A DNA stretch of 64,000 bases, from positions 2,542,001-2,606,000 of the forward strand of contig JADWQD010000004.1 of NCBI GenBank assembly GCA_016110215.1. The letters run 5' to 3'. Under the pieces are notes generated by a model. It was not told the origin of the DNA. It was given only the letters and a program-made list of their open reading frames with translations, and did not search any database. Shown in pieces: positions 61,970 to 64,000 of the stretch (positions within the stretch are counted from its first letter, which is position 1; the number at the start of each line of letters is the position of its first letter). The DNA is from Capronia americana. Taxonomy: Eukaryota; Ascomycota; Eurotiomycetes; Chaetothyriales; Herpotrichiellaceae. Both the position numbers and the translations under genes were made by a program.

Positions 61970-64000
61970 TCATAATGCAGTGGAATTGACAGCTCCCTTT
62001 GTAGTGGCTTTCCGACGATGACACCCCTTCCAATCTCTCGGCCACGGCATGAGTGACTGTGCTGGCTCGATCTCGTCTCGAAACTTCACTCTACGGCCTG
62101 CAACGGCTGCCCTCACCTCAGCGCTGTCTGCATGTCCAGCCATACCGGGTCCAAATATTTCACTGACAGGCGATCTGGAATCTTGAAGGCGTGGCCAATC
62201 TTCGACCTTGGAAGCAAAGCAGACGATTGGATATGAAGAGATCTTTGGGAGCCGAACATCGGTCATCCAAAGTGCGAAGACCGTGGACCAGGCTGAGATG
62301 AGGACGATGGACTATGGAAGTCGCACCATGTTAGTCCAGATTCCAAGATCTTGATTTCATTCAGAGGTTGAGGCTAAAAATGCCCCAAGTGACCTTACTT
62401 GCAGCACCAAAAACACCACGAATGTAGCTCTATTGACGGCAACTTTTGTGAATGGACTCGCAGCCGATGCTGTCGTGTAAAACTCGTCTGGCAACACAAG
62501 ATCTGTCCCATTGGCCCCATAAGCTAAGTTCCCGGCATTGTTGACATTGAAGAACCAGAGAGGGTAAGCGAGGAGGCTTTGAAACGCCTGACGTTGTCCG
62601 GTCGACCAGTAATCGCTGGTCAGTTGATCGGGTGAGGCCCAGAAGTATTCAACTGCCGAGGATGGAGCAGGAATACCCGCCGCCGTATAGTTAAGTAGCC
62701 AGCGGAGCGCCGTGCGGTAGGATGGAACGTCGAGCGAATAGTCTGCAATGACCGGGGAGGATCGAGACACAGACAAGATACTGTAATTGGATCGTGAAAC
62801 GACAAGAGAGGTATTGAGGGCGTAGAGTGAAAACGTAGTGTTCATACCTGGCGGTACCAACGAGGACGACAGACATACGTTGCCACTCGTACCCTTGTCA
62901 CACACTTGAAGGGCAACGTAGACAGAACCTTGTTGCACACGGCTTGGTGCTACACAAAAGCGAATGGCAATCAGATAGGGGTGTTGCCAGTAGAGGTCGC
63001 AGTCCTCGTCGGTCATGTCCTCTTCGACGTCTCTTCGAAAGTCAACTCGGTATGATGGGACTTGTTGCAATAGGATCACGGGGTTACCAGTAATATTGCG
63101 GGGTGGGAGAGGCGAGGAATTGGCTAAGCCGCCGGGCAATGTGTAAGAATCACACGACTCATCGCCGCAGCCTGCATGGTCGCTGTTAACCGAGTGCATT
63201 GGGTTGATGATAAGACTGTGCGCGACCGCCAGGGTTGAGTAAGGCACGACATCATCGGTCATATTCAAGTTCCTGGTTCGTAGGCTGTCTCGATAGGCGT
63301 CGACATAAGATCCCTCGAACGGGCCGATGCCTGCCGCAGCCAAGTAGGAGTATGTCGATCTGTAGACGGTCCCAATGGACGTGTTGACTGTTAAGATGGT
63401 CAGTCAAATCCAGAGAGCACTTTCCAAGGACGTCAGGTTCGTTTAGCTACAGATGAGCCATTTGGTGGCGAGAAAGAGCCAGACTCCCTTAGGTCACTTA
63501 CTGAACAAAATCACGCCAGAGACTAAGATGAAAAATCGCAGTGCCAGCCTATCACGAATCAGCCATTCGTTGAGGTCGAGGGTTGAAAGAGATCTTACTT
63601 TGTCGCAGCCCAGATGCGAGCAACTGGCTCTGGGCCTTTGCGTAATATGATCCCCAGCGTTCCCAGTGCGCCTGTTGTACTTGATACCGCCAGTACACTT
63701 GATACTGCCACTCCCCGATCACGACATATCAAACTCCATTGTAGGACTTCGAGCATTCTGTCAAGGACGAACCCTGTGACGAGAGTCAACAGCCGTGATA
63801 GCAGTGTCAAGATTGTCAATGTGTCGCCTATGTCGACTCGGAATTCGTTTTGGAAGAAATTTCTCGCGCGATCGAGTGAAGTGTTAGAGAAAGTCGCTTG
63901 GGCGAACCAGGATGTGACACCGAAGCAAACGGAGGCCAAGATAACCATAAAGAGCAGTATCTTGTCTCTTCGGTATGATTGGACTGGTGATATGACGGGC
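61970..64000 (-). CDS. Large multi-exon membrane protein, fungal family of unknown function (5' end outside window)
   Basis: Exons seen: 64000-63599 (runs off the edge), 63548-63502, 63387-62399 and 62311-61970 with stop. Introns are 50, 114 and 87 nt; all joins keep phase. The visible chain has a membrane helix near its start (FMVILASVCFGVTSWFA), further hydrophobic segments, one more split across the 47-nt exon (LALRFFILVSGVILF), a roughly 300-residue ectodomain with many sequons (NMTD, NITG, NTTF, NTSL, NYSI, NYTA), a last helix completed only by splicing (ATFVVFLVLQ + SIVLISAWSTVFALW) and a short cytosolic tail. This layout is common in Pezizomycotina-specific hypothetical membrane proteins. 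Function unknown. Confidence 0.8.

Overview
The window is a 64-kb piece of a filamentous ascomycete (Pezizomycotina-type) nuclear chromosome. The evidence is monocistronic genes on both strands, short spliceosomal introns (about 43-150 nt, mostly GTRAGT-like donors with CTRAC/CTGAC branch sites), three Zn(II)2Cys6 regulators, and single copies of fungal housekeeping genes (RRP6, SNF7/VPS32, TEN1, TSR4, TFB2). The class or genus cannot be fixed from the sequence. Twenty-six protein-coding genes are supported. For most multi-exon genes I rebuilt the exon joins by hand and checked that reading phase is kept. No rRNA, convincing tRNA, CRISPR array or intact transposon was seen.

Layout. 1-5 kb: the 3' part of an FHA+forkhead regulator (FHL1-like) and a secreted prenylcysteine-oxidase-like flavoprotein. 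6.5-12 kb: a convergent pair of receptor-like single-pass membrane proteins, one with an aspartic-protease fold apparently lacking its catalytic aspartates and one with Kelch repeats; both have a Gly-rich membrane helix and a Pro/Tyr-rich tail. 13.7-21.2 kb: a likely nitrogen-scavenging module, with a DUR3-type urea/Na+ symporter divergent from an M20 N-carbamoyl/ureido amidohydrolase, followed by a Zn2Cys6 factor. The 984-bp divergent promoter carries five HGATAR (GATA-factor) sites and a long inverted repeat. 21.4-25.8 kb: an FMN reductase, a TetX-like FAD monooxygenase and another Zn2Cys6 factor. 26-41 kb: a conserved block with RRP6, an F-box/LRR-like gene, SNF7, TEN1, a large family-2 glycosyltransferase, a 2EXR-like gene, a small membrane protein and TSR4. 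41-48 kb is gene-poor around a Whi5/Nrm1-like cell-cycle repressor. 48-56 kb: a zinc metallopeptidase with a C-terminal jacalin-type lectin domain, a hotdog thioesterase divergent from a third Zn2Cys6 factor, and TFB2. 56-64 kb: a repeat-bearing gap, a strongly diverged Hsp70/actin-fold protein, another gap, and the 3' part of a large multi-exon membrane protein that runs off the right edge.

The most interesting items are the DUR3-amidohydrolase-regulator module with its structured promoter, the paired receptor-like genes, three stop-free introns of length 3n (in SNF7, TEN1 and the thioesterase) that a naive ORF call would translate into protein, a GC-AG intron, and the degenerate Hsp70-like ATPase.
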